Positions 33,907 through 43,394 of a stretch of 64,000 nucleotides of DNA are shown in pieces. The stretch is from an alpha proteobacterium SCGC AAA015-N04 (GTDB lineage: Bacteria; Pseudomonadota; Alphaproteobacteria; Puniceispirillales; Marisalimonadaceae): assembly GCA_000383115.1 (NCBI GenBank), contig KB910522.1, positions 72,714 through 136,713 of the forward strand. Direction: 5' to 3'. The notes beneath the pieces were generated by a model, which worked only from the letters and a program-made list of their open reading frames with translations, had not been told where the DNA came from and made no database searches. The stretch's first letter is position 1; each line of letters starts with the position of its first letter. The position numbers and the translations under genes were made by a program.

Positions 33907-34728
33907 TCATTTAACACCATTTAAATCAAATTCATTTTCAAAAAATTTCTTCATTTCATTTTTATACCAATCATCGTAATCCCATGGCTCTGACGAAACA
34001 AGATTGGCTTTAGGCAAATAGATTTCAGCATCTAAAATATAATTCTTTTTATTAACTTTAATAAGTTGTCTAAAATAATTTTGACCTTCAAATCTATCTA
34101 ATTTCATTAATTCATTGTATGTCAAATTTTGTGCTATTATTCCCTCAACGGTGTCTTTTTTGTTGTTAGTATATTTTATTAAAGGATAATGAGTGTCTTT
34201 AACTTTAAATACTTTATATTTTTGTAAAGTAGCAGTATCCATCATATTTTTACTTATGTCTGTGCCAAGGACTGCTGTTCTTACTTCTGAAGATCTTAAC
34301 GTACCATAAAAAAACACTGCATACTGAATATTATATTTTTTAAGTTCATCTTTAATTCTTTCCTCATAAGAAAAACAATTATTACTTTTATTATATTTCT
34401 TAAAATATTCTTCTGTGTTTCCATCTAATTCATGATTAATGTAATCTGCACAGTTTTTGATATAATTGTTAATTAAAGTAGCAATTTCATGATTGTAATT
34501 TTTAATATCAAACAAATTTGTAATGTAAATTAAATGCTTTAATTCGTTCATATTAAAATCTCTTAAAACAAAACTTAACTGTAAATATGTATCTTCAAAT
34601 CTATAATCATGCGGAAATTCTTCATTCCATAGATCAGTATTGAGGTTCCAGTTTTGTTTAAGATTTTTACTTAAAATTTCTAACTTTAATATTTTTATAT
34701 CATCATTTATATTCGGTTGTTCTGCCAT
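33907..34728 (-). CDS. AIG2-like gamma-glutamylcyclotransferase domain protein
   Basis: A 273-residue protein. The C-terminal half (about 130-250) is an AIG2/GGACT-type cyclotransferase fold: YAVFFYGTLRSSEVR supplies the YGTLR substrate loop, VEGIIAQNLTYNELMKLDRFEG contains the conserved glutamate region. The N-terminal 125 residues are a charged helical region without a recognised domain. It would release 5-oxoproline from gamma-glutamyl amines or peptides. A second, unrelated-subfamily cyclotransferase (chaC) lies 3 kb away on the same strand. Confidence 0.75.
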   Translation of the reverse strand: MAEQPNINDDIKILKLEILSKNLKQNWNLNTDLWNEEFPHDYRFEDTYLQLSFVLRDFNMNELKHLIYITNLFDIKNYNHEIATLINNYIKNCADYINHELDGNTEEYFKKYNKSNNCFSYEERIKDELKKYNIQYAVFFYGTLRSSEVRTAVLGTDISKNMMDTATLQKYKVFKVKDTHYPLIKYTNNKKDTVEGIIAQNLTYNELMKLDRFEGQNYFRQLIKVNKKNYILDAEIYLPKANLVSSEPWDYDDWYKNEMKKFFENEFDLNGVK

Positions 34729-34732
34729 TTTT

Positions 34733-34762
34733 TTTATAATTTATTTATTTATAATTTATTTA
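34733..34762. repeat. Two tandem copies of a 15-base AT unit
   Basis: TTTATAATTTATTTA occurs at 34733-34747 and again at 34748-34762 without a break. It lies in the 233-base divergent gap between the AIG2-like gene and the dioxygenase gene. In DNA this AT-rich it may be simple slippage; it could also overlap the promoters of both genes. Confidence 0.5.
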
Positions 34763-34961
34763 TTATAATAATCTTTCTAACAAAATAAAAACTAATGTTG
34801 AAAATAAACATGAAAATCATAAAGAAAGAAATTTTTAAATAATTCGACAAAATTCTATTTATAAAGAAATGGTAAAATTGCTATAAAGTTACTTTATATT
34901 GATCATTTGATTTAGATTTTTAAAATAAGATTATATTTATAAATTTTAGGGAGGTCTAAAA

Positions 34962-35816
34962 GTGATTACATCCAAACTTGGTGATGATATTGGCTTAGAA
35001 ATTAAAGATCTAGATGTTACAAAGATTTCAGATAAAGAAACTATTAATACTATAACAGATCTCTTATCAGAATTTTCTGTAGTTGTGATTAGAAATCAAA
35101 ATATTACAGATGATGATCATATAAAATTTAGTGAAAATTTTGGCACCCTTGAACTGACAAAAGTGGGGACAGATGGATCTGGTTCAAAACTAATTATTCT
35201 TCGTAACTTTGATGAAAATGGAAACATTGTCTCACCCACAGATAGACAAAGATTAAATAATTTAGCTAACCAAGAATGGCATAGCGATAGTTCATTTAAA
35301 AAAATTCCGTCTAAAATGTCAATTTTATCAGCTAAAATGATCCCGTCACTTGGAGGAAATACAGAGTTTTTGTCAATGAGAGCTAGCTACAATTCTTTAC
35401 CTCAGAAATTAAAATTAAAGATTGATGATAAAATTTGTTGGCATGATTATTCTCATGGAAGATCAAAAATTGATCCAAACTTAGTTACTCCTGAAGAAAA
35501 ACAAGCACTTCCTCCAGTTAAACAAAAATTAGTTTTAAGTGATAATAAGTATGGAAAATCTCTTTACATAGGTGCGCATTGTAGAAATGTCGATGGGATG
35601 TCAGAAAATGATAGTAATGCTCTCTTAGCTGAAATTAACTCTCACATTGACACAGAAAAATTTATTTATTCTCATGTTTGGGAACCATTTGATTTAATTA
35701 TGTGGGATAATAGAGCTGTATTGCATAGAGCTACCCCAATAAAAGGTAAAATAGAAAAAAGATTAATGGTTAGAACAACGGTAGCTGCCCTAACATCAAC
35801 TATAAATGAATATTAA
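34962..35816 (+). CDS. TauD/TfdA-family Fe(II)/2-oxoglutarate dioxygenase
   Basis: A 284-residue dioxygenase. The iron facial triad is visible as EWHSDSSF (H107, D109) and a distal histidine in MWDNRAVLHRATP (about 255), with the 2-oxoglutarate arginine following (KRLMVRTTV). The family desaturates, hydroxylates or desulfonates small acids; the substrate here is unknown. The start codon is GTG, behind a strong GGGAGG. Ten bases separate it from a GMC oxidoreductase, implying a two-step oxidation of the same substrate class. Confidence 0.88.
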   Translation: MITSKLGDDIGLEIKDLDVTKISDKETINTITDLLSEFSVVVIRNQNITDDDHIKFSENFGTLELTKVGTDGSGSKLIILRNFDENGNIVSPTDRQRLNNLANQEWHSDSSFKKIPSKMSILSAKMIPSLGGNTEFLSMRASYNSLPQKLKLKIDDKICWHDYSHGRSKIDPNLVTPEEKQALPPVKQKLVLSDNKYGKSLYIGAHCRNVDGMSENDSNALLAEINSHIDTEKFIYSHVWEPFDLIMWDNRAVLHRATPIKGKIEKRLMVRTTVAALTSTINEY

Positions 35817-35826
35817 ATAAAATATT

Positions 35827-37419
35827 ATGGAAAACTTTGATTATATAGTAGTTGGGGCTGGGTCATCTGGTTCGGTCATAGCTAATAGGTTATCAGAAAA
35901 TAACAAAATAAAAGTTTGTGTTATTGAAGCTGGAGGAAGTAATCAGCATCCATATGTAAAGATGCCAGCAGGTTTTATTAAAACAATTAATGATAAAAGG
36001 TTTAATTGGTGTTTTAAAACCGAAGGAAGTGATTATGTAAATAATCGAGAAATATTATTTCCAAGAGGAAAAGGGTATGGAGGTTCAAGCTCCATTAATG
36101 GTCACCTTTATGTTAGAGGCCAACCAGATGACTATAATCAATGGGCACAACTAGGTAATTTGGGCTGGTCTTATGATGATGTACTTCCATATTTTAAAAA
36201 ATCAGAATACAGAGAAAATGGAGATGATGCTACTCGTGGAAAACAAGGCCCTCTGTATGTATCTGATATTGTTGAAAAACATCCCCTATGTGAAGAATTT
36301 ATTAGAGGCTCCAGTGAATTAGGTATACGAGTCCAAAACGATTATAATTCAGGTCAACAAGAGGGTATTTTTTACTATCAACGTACCATTAAAAATGGCA
36401 CTAGATTTAGTGCTTATGATGGTTTTTTAAAACCAGCTTTGAAAAGAGAAAATGTAAATATTAAAAAAAATACAACAGTCTTAAAAATTATATTTAAAAA
36501 TAAAAAAGCAGTTGGATTATTGTGCAAGAAAAATAATAAAACATTTGAAATTTTTGCTAATAAAGAAATTATTTTGTGTGCTGGTGCAATTGGTACTCCA
36601 CATTTGCTCCAAGTTTCAGGAATAGGAGAAACTAAATATTTAAAATCTATAGGCATTGAACCATTGTTTGAAATTAAAAATGTTGGCGAAGGATTGCAAG
36701 ATCATTATGCTGTTAGGGTTGCTAATAGAATAACTGAACCTATTTCATTAAACGAGAAAGCACGTGGTTTCAATCTGGTATTAGAAATAATAAAATGGTT
36801 TACCTCCAAAAAAGGTTTAATTTCGTATAGTCCAGCACATGTTGGAGCATTTTTAAAATCTTCTTCTAAAATAGACTTTCCTGATTTACAATTTGTTTTT
36901 ACTCCAGCCTCTTACACCGAGGGAATGATAGGCAAGCTTCAAAATTTTCCTGGAATGACATGTGGCGTGTGGCAATCAAGACCTCAAAGTAGAGGTTATG
37001 TAAGAGCCTCTACAAATAAGATAATAGACCCACCAATAATTCAGCCAAATTATTTGAAAGAAAAAATAGACCAAGATGCTCTAGTTGAAGGTGTAAAAAT
37101 TTGTAGGTCACTTTTAAGAACTTCCACAATGAAAAAAATTTCTGTTTGTGAAACTCTTCCTGGAGACTATATAAAATCTGACGAAGAAATTCTCAATTTT
37201 ATTAGGAATAAAGGTGCAACTGTATATCATGCAATAGGTAGTTGTAGGATGGGCGTTGATAATAAAGCAGTTGTTTCCCCATCTCTTAAAATTAATGGTT
37301 TAAGCAACATTAGAATTGCAGATGCTTCAATAATGCCAACAATGCCATCGGGAAACACAAATGCTGCAACATTGATGATAGCAGAAAAAGCGTCAGATCT
37401 AATTAAAAAAGATTTGTAA
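35827..37419 (+). CDS. GMC-family FAD-dependent alcohol/choline dehydrogenase
   Basis: A 530-residue flavoprotein. DYIVVGAGSSGSVIANRLSE is the FAD-binding start, PRGKGYGGSSSINGHLYVRG the first GMC signature and GAIGTPHLLQVSGIG the second. The catalytic histidine is in VYHAIGSCRMG and the C-terminal PSGNTNAATLMIAEKASDLI closes the FAD site. The best-known relatives oxidise choline or aliphatic alcohols, but the neighbours do not include betaine genes. It is co-transcribed with the dioxygenase before it. Confidence 0.9.
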   Translation: MENFDYIVVGAGSSGSVIANRLSENNKIKVCVIEAGGSNQHPYVKMPAGFIKTINDKRFNWCFKTEGSDYVNNREILFPRGKGYGGSSSINGHLYVRGQPDDYNQWAQLGNLGWSYDDVLPYFKKSEYRENGDDATRGKQGPLYVSDIVEKHPLCEEFIRGSSELGIRVQNDYNSGQQEGIFYYQRTIKNGTRFSAYDGFLKPALKRENVNIKKNTTVLKIIFKNKKAVGLLCKKNNKTFEIFANKEIILCAGAIGTPHLLQVSGIGETKYLKSIGIEPLFEIKNVGEGLQDHYAVRVANRITEPISLNEKARGFNLVLEIIKWFTSKKGLISYSPAHVGAFLKSSSKIDFPDLQFVFTPASYTEGMIGKLQNFPGMTCGVWQSRPQSRGYVRASTNKIIDPPIIQPNYLKEKIDQDALVEGVKICRSLLRTSTMKKISVCETLPGDYIKSDEEILNFIRNKGATVYHAIGSCRMGVDNKAVVSPSLKINGLSNIRIADASIMPTMPSGNTNAATLMIAEKASDLIKKDL

Positions 37420-37422
37420 GTA

Positions 37423-38112
37423 TTAATTTTTTTTTAAGTGTAAAGAGATTGCTTTCATTTCCTTATCAATTATATTTAACTCTTCAAGACTTTCTAAAGT
37501 ATATTCAAAGTACTCTTTACAGGTTCCTAGAAATCCATTTGCTTTAGAAATCATACTAGCTTTAATTGAGGTGTTTTTTTCATTAAAATAATTTTTATGT
37601 TTTTTATCTACCGTGAAGGCTAATGAAAAAACTACTTTTTTGTTGTCTAACTTTGTTTTAAGTAATTTTGGTTTATAAGCACCTGTTACCATTTCTCTTT
37701 TAAATAAAATATCTATGTTTTTAATTGCATCATCTCTATTGAGTTTATATGCGGATCCTCTACAGGATCCCCCTTGGTCTAGTCCAAGCATGAGGCCAGG
37801 ATTTTTAAATGATCCTCTTCCTAAATGAGTTTTCATACAGAAACTTCTGTGAAAACCATAAATTTTTGCTAAATGTTGCGTTTCATAATTTATTGTAGGG
37901 TTCCACAAAAGAGAACCATAACCAAAGATATAAATATCTTCTCCAATACCATCATCGGGTATTATTTTTCTTCTTTCCTTTATTAGTTCATTTTTGGTAA
38001 GAACTGTATCGCTTCCACTTATACTTTTAATTTTATCACCTAGACGCCCTTGATTGATATTTTCCTTTGTAAGTTTAACTAATCCTTGATTTAATTTTTT
38101 TGTAGTAGACAT
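37423..38112 (-). CDS. chaC: ChaC-type glutathione-specific gamma-glutamylcyclotransferase
   Basis: A 229-residue enzyme that splits glutathione into 5-oxoproline and Cys-Gly. The substrate loop YIFGYGSLLWNP is the ChaC signature, followed by GFHRSFCMKTHLGRG, GLMLGLDQGGSCRGSAYKL and the catalytic-glutamate segment LFKREMVTGAY. Its stop is 3 bases from the GMC gene on the opposite strand, and its start abuts the MscS gene, so it is the second gene of a two-gene unit. Confidence 0.9.
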   Translation of the reverse strand: MSTTKKLNQGLVKLTKENINQGRLGDKIKSISGSDTVLTKNELIKERRKIIPDDGIGEDIYIFGYGSLLWNPTINYETQHLAKIYGFHRSFCMKTHLGRGSFKNPGLMLGLDQGGSCRGSAYKLNRDDAIKNIDILFKREMVTGAYKPKLLKTKLDNKKVVFSLAFTVDKKHKNYFNEKNTSIKASMISKANGFLGTCKEYFEYTLESLEELNIIDKEMKAISLHLKKN

Positions 38113-38954
38113 TAAACTAAATTTTTTGAGCTAATTACTCTATGTGGGTATGGTATTTCTATTCCTGCATTATCTAGTGCAGGTTTTAATTTTCTCATCA
38201 AATCTGTGTAAAGAGCATACCAATCTTTTGTATGTGAATATAATCTTAATCTGACAACTATAGCGCTGTCGTCATATTTCATAACTAAAAATTGTGGCTC
38301 TTTAGGTTTATTTAATACTCTCTCATCTTCTGCTAATTTTAATAAGGTCTGAGATGCTAAATCTAAATCAGTGTCATAATGTATTCCAATATCAACATCT
38401 ATTCTTCTAGTTTCATAATGTGAATGATTAGTAATAGTACTATTCCAGATACTTGAATTAGGTATCGAAACATAAACATTGTCAAAGGTATCAATAATAG
38501 TTGTGAAAAGACCTACCTCTTTTATTGTCCCAGAAACATTTCCTGTTTCCACCCAATCACCTGTATTAAAGGGTCTTAATAATAACAACATTACTCCAGC
38601 AGCTACATTTGATAAAGTTCCTTGGAGTGCTAATCCAATTGCTAAACCTGCAGCCCCTAAGACAGCAATGATTGAAGTTGTTTGAACACCAAATTGTCCT
38701 AAAACAGCTATGATTGTAATAATAATTATACCGTATCTAATTATATTTCCAATTATTGGGACTATAAGTGGGTCAATCTTTTTGAAAAGATTTAAATTTT
38801 TTCGTGCAATCTTACTCAGTTTTCCAGCAAAATAAAAACCTATTATAAGAATTAATGTGGCGCCTAAAACTTGGCCAGCATAAGAAACAAAAATTTGAAT
38901 TGAACTATTAATAAGGTTCGAAATAATTTCAAAATTTATATTCATACTATCCAT
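38112..38954 (-). CDS. mscS: Small-conductance mechanosensitive channel, MscS family
   Basis: A 280-residue channel of classical MscS size. Three N-terminal spans: about 20-40, 60-85 and the pore helix TM3 (IIAVLGAAGLAIGLALQGTLSNVAAGVMLL) with its regular Gly/Ala pattern. The cytoplasmic beta domain follows (RPFNTGDWVETGNVSGTIKEVGLFTT, PNSSIWNSTITNHSHYETRR), then the alpha/beta C-terminal cage. It releases solutes upon osmotic downshock. It overlaps chaC at a single base, so the two are co-transcribed. Confidence 0.92.
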   Translation of the reverse strand: MDSMNINFEIISNLINSSIQIFVSYAGQVLGATLILIIGFYFAGKLSKIARKNLNLFKKIDPLIVPIIGNIIRYGIIIITIIAVLGQFGVQTTSIIAVLGAAGLAIGLALQGTLSNVAAGVMLLLLRPFNTGDWVETGNVSGTIKEVGLFTTIIDTFDNVYVSIPNSSIWNSTITNHSHYETRRIDVDIGIHYDTDLDLASQTLLKLAEDERVLNKPKEPQFLVMKYDDSAIVVRLRLYSHTKDWYALYTDLMRKLKPALDNAGIEIPYPHRVISSKNLV

Positions 38955-39108
38955 TCAAAATAACTCCATTAACTTTACCAGAAGCTTTATTTCTATTAAA
39001 TACTATTTCATATAATAAAGCTTTGCATAATAAAAATAATTACAAAGAGTATGAAATTATTTATATATCAGCTTGAGTTTAAAAACTTAATATGGTTATA
39101 ACATTCCT

Positions 39109-40095
39109 ATGAAGATTATAAAATGGAAAATTGGTGACAATAAACCTATTGTAGAAGATCAATTAGCTGTTGCTATTGGAAATTTTGATGGCATTCATCA
39201 AGGCCATGTTAAACTTTTAAATGAATGTAAATTTCGAGCACAAGAAAGTAATCTATCTTTTGGAGTTGTAACATTTGATCCTCATCCAAGAGATTTTTTT
39301 AATCCTAAAAATCCCACTTTTAAGTTATTAGACTCTGAAGAAAAAGAAATATTATTAAGTAATCTTGATGTTAAATTTCTAATAATTATTGAATTTAACG
39401 AACAGTTGAAAAATTGTAATCCTGAGTATTTTTTGTCACAAATATTAAAAGAAAATTTTAACATTGTAAAAATGTTTGCAGGATCAAACTTTAAGTTTGG
39501 AAAAAATAGAGAAGGTAGTATTGAAAGTACAAAAAGTTTTGCAAATACTCTAGGATTACACCTTGTCTCCATAGATTTAAAAAAAACAAAACCTATAAAT
39601 GAAAAAGTATCTGAGACAATAAGCTCTCAAAAAATAAGAATGTTGATACAAAATGGACAATTAAACCAAGCAAATAATTTGTTAGGTAGAAATTGGTGTA
39701 TTACTGGCAAAGTGGAAAGAGGCAAACAGCAAGGAAGAGAAATTGGCTTTCCAACTGCAAATTTAAGTTTAAAAAATTTTTTAAAGCCACCACTAGGTGT
39801 TTATGTCTCTAGATTAAAAATAATCAATAGTAAAAATCCTGGGATATGTAATGATTGGTTGCCATCTATTTCAAATATAGGTACAAGACCTACGGTTTCA
39901 GGTGATAAAGTAAATTTAGAAACTCATATAATTGACTTTAAAGAAAATAATTTTGATAAGAACTTATATGGAAAAAGAATAAATGTTGAACTTATTGAAT
40001 TTTTAAGACCTGAAAAAAAATTTAATTCTTTATCTGAACTTCAAAAGCAAATCGAGGTTGATACAAAAAGGGCATATGTATTTCATGAATTGTGA
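39109..40095 (+). CDS. ribF: Bifunctional riboflavin kinase / FAD synthetase
   Basis: A 328-residue enzyme that phosphorylates riboflavin to FMN and adenylylates it to FAD. The N-terminal FAD synthetase half has the nucleotidyltransferase motif GNFDGIHQGH and VTFDPHPRDFF. The C-terminal kinase half has RGKQQGREIGFPTANL and the GVYVSRL and SISNIGTRPTV motifs. The ribF-ileS-lspA order is common in proteobacteria. The 40-base gap to ileS suggests a single transcript. Confidence 0.94.
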   Translation: MKIIKWKIGDNKPIVEDQLAVAIGNFDGIHQGHVKLLNECKFRAQESNLSFGVVTFDPHPRDFFNPKNPTFKLLDSEEKEILLSNLDVKFLIIIEFNEQLKNCNPEYFLSQILKENFNIVKMFAGSNFKFGKNREGSIESTKSFANTLGLHLVSIDLKKTKPINEKVSETISSQKIRMLIQNGQLNQANNLLGRNWCITGKVERGKQQGREIGFPTANLSLKNFLKPPLGVYVSRLKIINSKNPGICNDWLPSISNIGTRPTVSGDKVNLETHIIDFKENNFDKNLYGKRINVELIEFLRPEKKFNSLSELQKQIEVDTKRAYVFHEL

Positions 40096-40134
40096 AATAA
40101 AAATTAATAATACGATTTATATAGAGAAAATTTA

Positions 40135-42909
40135 ATGACTGATTACAAAGATACTGTTTATTTACCTAAAACTGATTTTTCAATGAGAGCTGGACTTCCT
40201 ACTAAAGAGCCACAAATATTGAAATTATGGGTAGAAACAAAATTATTTAAAAAGTTAAGAGAACAAAGAAAGAATTCTCAGCCTTTTATACTTCATGATG
40301 GCCCACCATATGCGAATGGTAATTTACATATTGGTCATGCTCTTAATAAAATAATTAAGGATGTGATAAACAGATCACAATCCATGCTTGGGAAGAATGC
40401 AAACTATGTTCCTGGGTGGGATTGTCACGGATTACCAATTGAATGGAAAATAGAGGAAAATTATAGAAAAAAGAAAAAAAATAAAGACGATGTTCCAATT
40501 GTAGAGTTTAGAAAAGAATGTAGGGATTTTGCTGCAAAATGGATGGATGTTCAATCTGAAGAATTTCAAAGGCTAGGCGTATATGGTGATTGGGAAGACC
40601 CATATTCAACCATGAAGTTTGAATCTGAGGCAATAATAATGTCTGAAATAGGAAAATTTCTTATGAATGGTAGTTTATATCGAGGAATTAAGCCTGTAAT
40701 GTGGTCTCCAGTTGAAAAAACTGCTTTAGCTGAAGCTGAGATTGAATATCATGATCACATAAGCACTACTATTTATGCAAAATTCCCCGTAATAAAAACA
40801 TCATTAGAGATAATTAATAACTTTGACATCATAATTTGGACAACTACTCCCTGGACTATGCCAGGTAATAGAGCGGTAGCATATGGAAAGGATATTGATT
40901 ATTCACTAATAGAAATTACTAGTGTAGATGAGGGTTCTTTGGCAAAAATTGGAGATAAAATTATTATAGCTAAAGAATTGGTGGAAGATGTAATGAAAGA
41001 AATTTCTGTCTTAAGTTTTAATTCTACTAAAACTCTTAAGGGCAAGGATTTTGAAGGAACAGTTTTAGCGCATCCACTAAATAATAAAGGTTATGAACAT
41101 GAGGTTTTGCTTCTAGAAGCTGACTTTGTGACAATTGATCAAGGTACTGGTTTTGTTCATATTGCTCCGGGTCATGGTGCAGACGATTTTGAACTTGGAA
41201 GACAAAATAATTTAAAAATACCAGAAACTGTTTCAGATAATGGGATATTAAATAATGATTTACCTTTATTTGGAGGGCTACGAGTTTTAAAGGATAATGA
41301 GATAATTGCTGATATTATGTCTGAACATAATGCATTAATTGGCAGAGGAAAATTAAATCATTCATATCCACACAGTTGGAGATCTAAAGCCCCACTTGTT
41401 TTTAGAACAACACCTCAATGGTTTATTTCAATGACATCTAATAATTTAAGAGATACTTCCCTTAAAGCCTTGTCTCAAACTTCTTTTTATCCGCCTCAGG
41501 GTCAAAACCGTTTAACAAAAATGATAGAAGACAGGCCTGACTGGTGTATATCTAGGCAAAGAGCGTGGGGAGTTCCTCTTGCGATATTTGTTAATAAAAA
41601 AACTCAAGAACCACTTCGTGATCAAGAAATAATAGACAGAATTGTAAGTGTGTTTAAGACAGATGGAGCAGACGCTTGGTTTGAAAAACCTTCCTCTTAT
41701 TTTCTTGGATCAAAATATAATCCAGACGATTATGAGGCAGTAACTGATATAGCAGATGTTTGGTTTGATTCTGGTTCTACGCATTCATTTGTTTTAGAGG
41801 AGAGGGATGATTTATTTTGGCCAGCTTCATTATATCTTGAAGGAACAGATCAACATAGAGGGTGGTTTCACTCATCGTTGCTAGAAAGTTGTGGCACAAG
41901 GGGTCGAGCCCCATATGATGCGGTTTTAACGCACGGTTTTGTTTTAGACGAACAGGGAAGGAAAATGTCAAAATCTCTTGGCAATATTACTGCACCACAA
42001 AAAGTAATTAATGAGTTTGGTGCTGATATACTTCGTTTATGGGTTGTTGGTTCAGATTACTATGACGATCTTAGAATTGGAAAAGAAATTTTAATAAGAC
42101 ATTCTGATCATTACCGAAGACTTCGAAATACTTTAAGATATTTGTTGGGTGCATTAAATGAGTTTAAAGATGATGAGAAAATAAGCTATGAAAAAATGCC
42201 TGATCTAGAAAAATGGGTGCTTCATAGAATTTCTGAATTAAGTGCAAATATACACTTAAATACTGAAAAGTTTAATCTTCATGATATTTACTTAGATATC
42301 CATAATTTTTGTACAATAGACTTATCTGCTTTTTATTTTGATATCAGAAAAGATACCTTGTATTGCGAAGATCCAAGCAGTATTGAAAGAAAATCGTGCA
42401 GAACAGTAATGGATATTTTATTTCAATCACTAACAACTTGGTTGGCTCCAATCATTTGCTTTACAGCAGAGGAAGCATGGCAAAGTAGATATAGGGACAA
42501 AGAAAATTCAGTCCATTTGCAAACTTACTTTAAGGGTGAAAAAAATTGGAAGAATAATGAACTTGGTAAGAAATGGTCTGATATTAGAGAGTTAAGATCG
42601 TTTGTCACAACATCTATAGAAGAGAAAAGAAAAGAAGGAATTTTAGGCTCCAGCCTTCAGGCTAAAGTTTTAATAGAGGCAAATGAGGAATCTTTTAAAG
42701 TGCTCCAAGACGTAAATCTACCAGAGATTTTTATTTGTTCTGATGTGCAAATGAATTTGAATCGAAATTTATCTGAAACAAAAATTAGGGTAAATATTGA
42801 GTTGGCATCTGGTGGAAAATGCATGAGATGTTGGAAAATAGTTCCAGAAGTTAAAGATAATGTTGAACTTTGCAATAGATGTTCAACTATATTAAATTTT
42901 GAAAAATGA
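40135..42909 (+). CDS. ileS: Isoleucyl-tRNA synthetase
   Basis: A 924-residue class I synthetase charging tRNA-Ile. The HIGH motif appears as DGPPYANGNLHIGHAL, the KMSKS loop as GRKMSKSLGN. The CP1 editing domain lies between them (TTTPWTMPGNRAVAY; GTGFVHIAPGHGADDFE). The C-terminal zinc site is CMRCWKIVPEV followed by CNRC. Length and domain order are normal for the bacterial type. The stop overlaps the lspA start (ATGA). Confidence 0.96.
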   Translation: MTDYKDTVYLPKTDFSMRAGLPTKEPQILKLWVETKLFKKLREQRKNSQPFILHDGPPYANGNLHIGHALNKIIKDVINRSQSMLGKNANYVPGWDCHGLPIEWKIEENYRKKKKNKDDVPIVEFRKECRDFAAKWMDVQSEEFQRLGVYGDWEDPYSTMKFESEAIIMSEIGKFLMNGSLYRGIKPVMWSPVEKTALAEAEIEYHDHISTTIYAKFPVIKTSLEIINNFDIIIWTTTPWTMPGNRAVAYGKDIDYSLIEITSVDEGSLAKIGDKIIIAKELVEDVMKEISVLSFNSTKTLKGKDFEGTVLAHPLNNKGYEHEVLLLEADFVTIDQGTGFVHIAPGHGADDFELGRQNNLKIPETVSDNGILNNDLPLFGGLRVLKDNEIIADIMSEHNALIGRGKLNHSYPHSWRSKAPLVFRTTPQWFISMTSNNLRDTSLKALSQTSFYPPQGQNRLTKMIEDRPDWCISRQRAWGVPLAIFVNKKTQEPLRDQEIIDRIVSVFKTDGADAWFEKPSSYFLGSKYNPDDYEAVTDIADVWFDSGSTHSFVLEERDDLFWPASLYLEGTDQHRGWFHSSLLESCGTRGRAPYDAVLTHGFVLDEQGRKMSKSLGNITAPQKVINEFGADILRLWVVGSDYYDDLRIGKEILIRHSDHYRRLRNTLRYLLGALNEFKDDEKISYEKMPDLEKWVLHRISELSANIHLNTEKFNLHDIYLDIHNFCTIDLSAFYFDIRKDTLYCEDPSSIERKSCRTVMDILFQSLTTWLAPIICFTAEEAWQSRYRDKENSVHLQTYFKGEKNWKNNELGKKWSDIRELRSFVTTSIEEKRKEGILGSSLQAKVLIEANEESFKVLQDVNLPEIFICSDVQMNLNRNLSETKIRVNIELASGGKCMRCWKIVPEVKDNVELCNRCSTILNFEK

Positions 42910-43394
42910 AAAAAAATTTTGGTAAATTAAATCTTCTGATAATTTTTGTATTTTTTACGTTACTTGATTTTATTACAAAATACTTTGCTATCCAAAATCT
43001 ATTCATTCAATACAAGTCAGTTAAAATTACACCATTTTTATCAATGACACCAGTATGGAATAGCGGTATTTCGTTTGGATTTTTTCAAGAATCAGGTGAA
43101 ATTGGGAGAATTGGTTTTACTCTTTTTGCTATTTTAGTAAGTATTTGGTTAGTCTTCTCATCTTTCAAGTTGCCTAGATATTCATCTTTAGGGTTTATTC
43201 TAATTGCAAGTGGAGCAATAGGAAATGCGATTGATCGAATAATTTATGGTAAAGTTGTAGATTTTATAGATTTTTATATTTACGATTTGCACTGGCCAGC
43301 ATTTAATCTAGCTGATACAATAATATTTTTGGGGGCATGTTTATTTCTTTTTAATCAATTTTTTACAGCTGAAAGTGCATATTATGAAAAATAA
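42906..43394 (+). CDS. lspA: Lipoprotein signal peptidase II
   Basis: A 162-residue inner-membrane aspartyl protease that cleaves prolipoproteins before the lipidated cysteine. Four membrane spans are visible. Conserved boxes are present: DFITKYFA, WNSGISFG, GAIGNAIDRIIYGKVVDFIDF (first catalytic Asp region) and WPAFNLADTIIFLG (second). It overlaps ileS by four bases and the following lipoprotein gene by eleven; that lipoprotein is one of its substrates. Confidence 0.94.
   Translation: MKKNFGKLNLLIIFVFFTLLDFITKYFAIQNLFIQYKSVKITPFLSMTPVWNSGISFGFFQESGEIGRIGFTLFAILVSIWLVFSSFKLPRYSSLGFILIASGAIGNAIDRIIYGKVVDFIDFYIYDLHWPAFNLADTIIFLGACLFLFNQFFTAESAYYEK

Noticed and set aside
34733..34762. CRISPR-like or regulatory iteron array
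   Set aside because: Only two abutting 15-base AT units without spacers; simple slippage is enough to explain it.
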